A DNA stretch of 36,420 nucleotides, from NCBI GenBank assembly GCA_018064935.1, contig JAGHUF010000025.1:1-36420 (forward strand). Reading direction: 5' to 3'. Shown one piece after another: positions 33,389-36,420 of the stretch. Made by a program: the position numbers and the translations under genes. Each line of letters begins with the position of its first letter. Position 1 is the stretch's first letter. Under the pieces are notes generated by a model. The model did no database searches. It was not told the DNA's origin and worked only from the letters and a program-made list of their open reading frames with translations. The stretch comes from Candidatus Merdinaster equi (GTDB taxonomy: Bacteria > Bacillota > Clostridia > Lachnospirales > Lachnospiraceae).

Positions 33389-35872
33389 CTATTTCTTAAT
33401 TCCCAGTTTCTCGCAAGCAGCTTCTCTCATCTTATACTTGAGAACCTTACCAGCAGCATTCATTGGGAATGAATCTGTAAACTCAATATACTTAGGAACC
33501 TTATGACGAGCCACATGATCCATAATATAGGTACGCATCTCGTCCTCAGTCATTGTCTCACCCTTCTTAAGGATGATGCAGGCCATAGCCTCTTCACCAT
33601 ACTTAACATCAGGCACACCGATAACCTGTACGTCCTGTACTTTCTCGTGAGTATAAATGAACTCCTCAATCTCCTTAGGATAAATATTCTCACCACCACG
33701 GATAATCATATCCTTCAGACGACCTGTAATTCTATAGTTTCCATTCTCATCTCTTGCGGCAAGGTCTCCAGAGTGAAGCCATCCTTCAGCATCAATTGTA
33801 TCCTTGGTTGCGTCAGGCATCTTGTAGTAACCCTTCATCTGGTTGTAACCGCGCGCACAGAACTCTCCGTTTACATTTGGCTCAGTTATCTCTTCTCCTG
33901 TCTCAGGATCAACGATCTTACATTCAACATGAGGGAAATCATATCCAACAGTCTCAGTACGTACATCCAATGGATCAGTCCAAGATGACATTGTATTACC
34001 AGGTGCACACTCAGTCTGTCCGTAAACAGAAACGATACCTACCATATGCATCTCATCTTCCTGAGCTGCTCTCTTCATAAGTTCAGGAGGACATCCTGCA
34101 CCAGCCATAATACCAGTTCTCATGTATGAGAAATCTGTCTTCTTATAATCAGCATGATTGAACATTGCAATAAACATGGTAGGAACACCATTGAATGCAG
34201 TAATATGCTCCTGATTTATGCATGCAAGTGAGTTCTTTGCTGAGAAATAAGGCATAGGGCAAATGGTTGCACCATGTGTCATACAGCTTGTCATAGACAA
34301 TGTCATACCGAAACAATGGAACATAGGCACATGAATCATGAATCTGTCTGCAGTAGATAAGCCCATTCTGTCACCGATACACTTACCATTATTAACTACA
34401 TTGTAGTGTGTAAGCATAACGCCCTTAGGGAATCCTGTTGTACCAGATGTGTACTGCATGTTACATACATCATCAGGCTTAACCTTTGCAGCAGCCTTAA
34501 GAAGTTCTTCCTGTGATACCAGGCTGTAACGATCCATAGCCTGCTGGAAATTGAGACATCCAGGCATATCAAAATCAACTGTAATTACATTTCTAAGGAA
34601 AGGAAGTGTCTTGCTGTGAAGCTGCTCTCCTGGCTTCAAATCCTTAAGTTCTGGACAAAGCTCATTAATAATATCTGCATAATTAGAATCGACAGCAGAT
34701 TCAATCATTACAAGTGTGTGTGTATCTGACTGACGGAACAGATACTCAGCCTCGTGTACTTTATATGCAGTATTAACTGTTACGAGAACTGCACCAATCT
34801 TACAGCAAGCCCAGAAGGTAATATACCAAGCAGGAACGTTTGTAGCCCAGATTGATACCTTGCTTCCAGCCTTTACACCCATTGACATCAGTGCTCTTGC
34901 GAAGTGATCAACATCTTCTCTAAACTCCTCGTAGGTTCTTGTGTAATCCAGTGTTGTATATTTGAATGCGTACTGATCTGGGAATACTTCAACAACCTTA
35001 TCAAGCACCTGCGAGAATGTCATATTGATAAGCTCATCCTTTGGCCAAATATACTGACCTGTACCATCATGGTTGGTATATAATGCCTGCTTGCTTACAT
35101 TCTGGGACTCAAAACGGCTCATATATGTTACGAAATGAGGGAAAATAACCTCATAATCCTGAAGCTCTTCAATCCACTCAGGCTTCCATTCAAGTGAAAT
35201 AAATCCAGCATAATCTATGCTCTTTAATGCTCTCATAACATCGTCAATTGGAAGACTTCCTTCTCCGATAATGTTATAATTGCCATTCTCGTCAGAGTCA
35301 CGAAGATGAACATGCTTAACATATGCACCAAGATTAGTAATTGTAGTATTTGGTGTCTCTTTATTATCTCTAAATGTATGATGAATATCCCATAACGCAC
35401 CAAGATTATCTGATGCAAATTCATCAAGGAGCTTACGAAGACGAGCTGTATCAGCGTAAATACCACTTGTCTTAATGATGACTGTTATTCCATACTTATG
35501 TGCTTCTTTCTCAAGCTTAGCAAGATTGCTCTTAATCTTCTCATCATCGTCATATCTTGCTGCGAAGCTAACATATTCGCACTTTACATGATGCGCATTC
35601 TCCATCATGCGAATAGCTTTGTCGAATTCAAAAGCATCTTCAGATATATCATAATTTCCATCGAAACAAGGTATTGACAGATTACGCTCCTGAAGTGAAC
35701 GCGAGGTCGCAGCAATATTATATCTATGGAACGCCTCTCCCTTTTCATTCATTGCATAAGCATCTGTGTGAGTATATAACTCGATACCCTGGAAATTCAT
35801 TTCTTCAGCTATACTAACAAGCTTATCCCAATTCAGTTTAAGCCAGCCTCTTGTTGAAAATGACAGTTTCAT
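33389..35872 (-). CDS. Fusion: sugar-phosphate-isomerase-like TIM barrel + acyl-CoA synthetase (AMP-forming)
   Basis: An 827-residue protein in two parts. Residues 1 to about 255 are an AP-endonuclease-2-type TIM barrel of the sugar phosphate isomerase/epimerase group. Three metal-site residues are in place: D162 (ALWDIHH), H189 (KHVHLRD) and E228 (ISLEWKPEW). The first, normally Glu, is K134 in VIIKTSG, so isomerase activity is doubtful. Residues about 280-827 are a FadD/AlkK-like adenylating enzyme: P-loop YTSGTTGFPKG at 474, GWLHSGDLAARDENGNYRITGRLKDMI, and the catalytic Lys in AAGKVLKYKM. It should turn a carboxylic acid, ATP and CoA into an acyl-CoA; the acid is unknown. The AUG overlaps the stop of the leuA-like gene (ATGA) behind a GAGGAGG site, so the two are translated together. 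Confidence 0.9.
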   Translation of the reverse strand: MKLSFSTRGWLKLNWDKLVSIAEEMNFQGIELYTHTDAYAMNEKGEAFHRYNIAATSRSLQERNLSIPCFDGNYDISEDAFEFDKAIRMMENAHHVKCEYVSFAARYDDDEKIKSNLAKLEKEAHKYGITVIIKTSGIYADTARLRKLLDEFASDNLGALWDIHHTFRDNKETPNTTITNLGAYVKHVHLRDSDENGNYNIIGEGSLPIDDVMRALKSIDYAGFISLEWKPEWIEELQDYEVIFPHFVTYMSRFESQNVSKQALYTNHDGTGQYIWPKDELINMTFSQVLDKVVEVFPDQYAFKYTTLDYTRTYEEFREDVDHFARALMSMGVKAGSKVSIWATNVPAWYITFWACCKIGAVLVTVNTAYKVHEAEYLFRQSDTHTLVMIESAVDSNYADIINELCPELKDLKPGEQLHSKTLPFLRNVITVDFDMPGCLNFQQAMDRYSLVSQEELLKAAAKVKPDDVCNMQYTSGTTGFPKGVMLTHYNVVNNGKCIGDRMGLSTADRFMIHVPMFHCFGMTLSMTSCMTHGATICPMPYFSAKNSLACINQEHITAFNGVPTMFIAMFNHADYKKTDFSYMRTGIMAGAGCPPELMKRAAQEDEMHMVGIVSVYGQTECAPGNTMSSWTDPLDVRTETVGYDFPHVECKIVDPETGEEITEPNVNGEFCARGYNQMKGYYKMPDATKDTIDAEGWLHSGDLAARDENGNYRITGRLKDMIIRGGENIYPKEIEEFIYTHEKVQDVQVIGVPDVKYGEEAMACIILKKGETMTEDEMRTYIMDHVARHKVPKYIEFTDSFPMNAAGKVLKYKMREAACEKLGIKK

Positions 35873-36420
35873 GCTTCTTCCTCCTCGTATACGATCTTGT
35901 TAAGAGCATTGAGATATGCTCTGATACTTGCGCCAATAATGTCGGTTGACAAACCTTTTCCAGAATATACTTTACCTTCACTTCTAAGCTTAACAATTGC
36001 CTCACCTGCAGCTTCTTTTCCTTCAGTTACTGCACGAATCTGGAAATCATCCAGCTCGAAATGTCTTCCGATAATCTGCTCAATTGCCAGGAATGCTGCA
36101 TCGATAGGACCCGCACCTACTGAGATACCATCTTTTATTGAAGCTCCGTCCTCAAGAATTACATGCACCATTGATGCAATCTTATTTCCTGTATTTGCAA
36201 TATAGCTCTCAAGCTTGTATCTTGATGGAACCTGCATTGCATTTGTTGCAACAATTGCATCAAGATCTCTTGATGTAACCTTCTCCTTCTTAGCTGCAAT
36301 TCTCTTAAATGCCTCGAATACAGCATCACCATCATCTTCAGACAGATCATAGCCAAGCTTATTAACAGCCTTAATTACAGCTTCCTTATCATCATGGATT
36401 GTAAGAATCTCTTCCTCTGC
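35869..36420 (-). CDS. leuA: 2-isopropylmalate synthase-like protein, C-terminal 183 residues
   Basis: Only the end of the gene is in the window; the start lies beyond 36420. The visible part has the helical linker of LeuA (LGYDLSEDDGDAVFEAFKRIAAKKEKVTSRDLDAIV) and the whole allosteric LeuA dimer domain: YKLESYIANTGNKIASMVHVIL, GAGPIDAAFLAIEQIIG, IRAVTEGKEAAGEAIVKL and GKGLSTDIIGASIRAYLNALNKI. It condenses acetyl-CoA with a 2-oxoacid, in LeuA with 2-oxoisovalerate and leucine feedback; a citramalate synthase or another homologue cannot be excluded without the catalytic domain. The stop codon TGA overlaps the start of the fusion gene, which suggests the two enzymes serve one pathway. Confidence 0.85.
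   Translation of the reverse strand, partial: AEEEILTIHDDKEAVIKAVNKLGYDLSEDDGDAVFEAFKRIAAKKEKVTSRDLDAIVATNAMQVPSRYKLESYIANTGNKIASMVHVILEDGASIKDGISVGAGPIDAAFLAIEQIIGRHFELDDFQIRAVTEGKEAAGEAIVKLRSEGKVYSGKGLSTDIIGASIRAYLNALNKIVYEEEEA

Noticed and set aside
1-36420. CRISPR arrays, insertion sequences, integrase or attachment sites, tRNA or rRNA genes
   Set aside because: None was seen: no regularly spaced direct repeats, transposase-like frames or tRNA-like cloverleafs were noticed on either strand.

Overview
The window looks like a chromosomal segment of a low-GC anaerobic Firmicute, most likely Lachnospiraceae (Butyrivibrio/Roseburia-like). The reasons are strong Shine-Dalgarno sites, sigma-A promoters, pyruvate:ferredoxin oxidoreductase, single-chain GlyRS, a zinc-free RecO, and the gene orders rpsT-lepA-hemW and era-recO. 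No phage, insertion sequence, rRNA, tRNA or CRISPR array was seen. Two genes run off the edges: comM-like at the left and leuA-like at the right. No gap between genes exceeds 300 bases. Family names come from reading motifs; no database search was run.

Left part (1-9829). A ComM/YifB AAA+ gene diverges from a 93-residue unknown gene, and a perfect Firmicutes-type LexA box lies between them. Next, all leftward, come an HD-domain protein with a degraded HD-GYP site plus pilT, then rpsT, lepA and hemW. The latter three are separated by their own promoters or terminators. A zinc-ribbon membrane protein is followed by a TPM-domain protein with a Gly/His-rich tail.

Middle (9935-20227). Two unknown small genes precede a bacterial voltage-gated sodium channel (NaChBac/NavAb type). 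A cytoplasmic GH2 glycosidase (rightward) converges on a MATE transporter. GlyRS follows a lipoprotein gene. Diverging from that lipoprotein is a second lipoprotein with a DUF4430 (transcobalamin C-terminal-like) domain, fused by a one-base stop/start overlap to an ECF transporter S component.

Right part (20272-36420). A leftward run encodes an AroE-AroK fusion, AroQ, an M16C metallopeptidase, Era and RecO. It lies behind a secreted DUF5722-type glycosidase-like protein. A serine acetyltransferase faces pyruvate:ferredoxin oxidoreductase across a two-way terminator. Upstream of that is an unusual 827-residue protein with a sugar-phosphate-isomerase-like TIM barrel joined to an acyl-CoA synthetase. 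Its start codon overlaps the stop codon of the leuA-like gene.

The best leads for something undescribed are four: the TIM-barrel/acyl-CoA-ligase fusion coupled to leuA, the DUF4430-ECF pair, the SOS-controlled 93-residue protein, and the degenerate HD-GYP/PilT pair.
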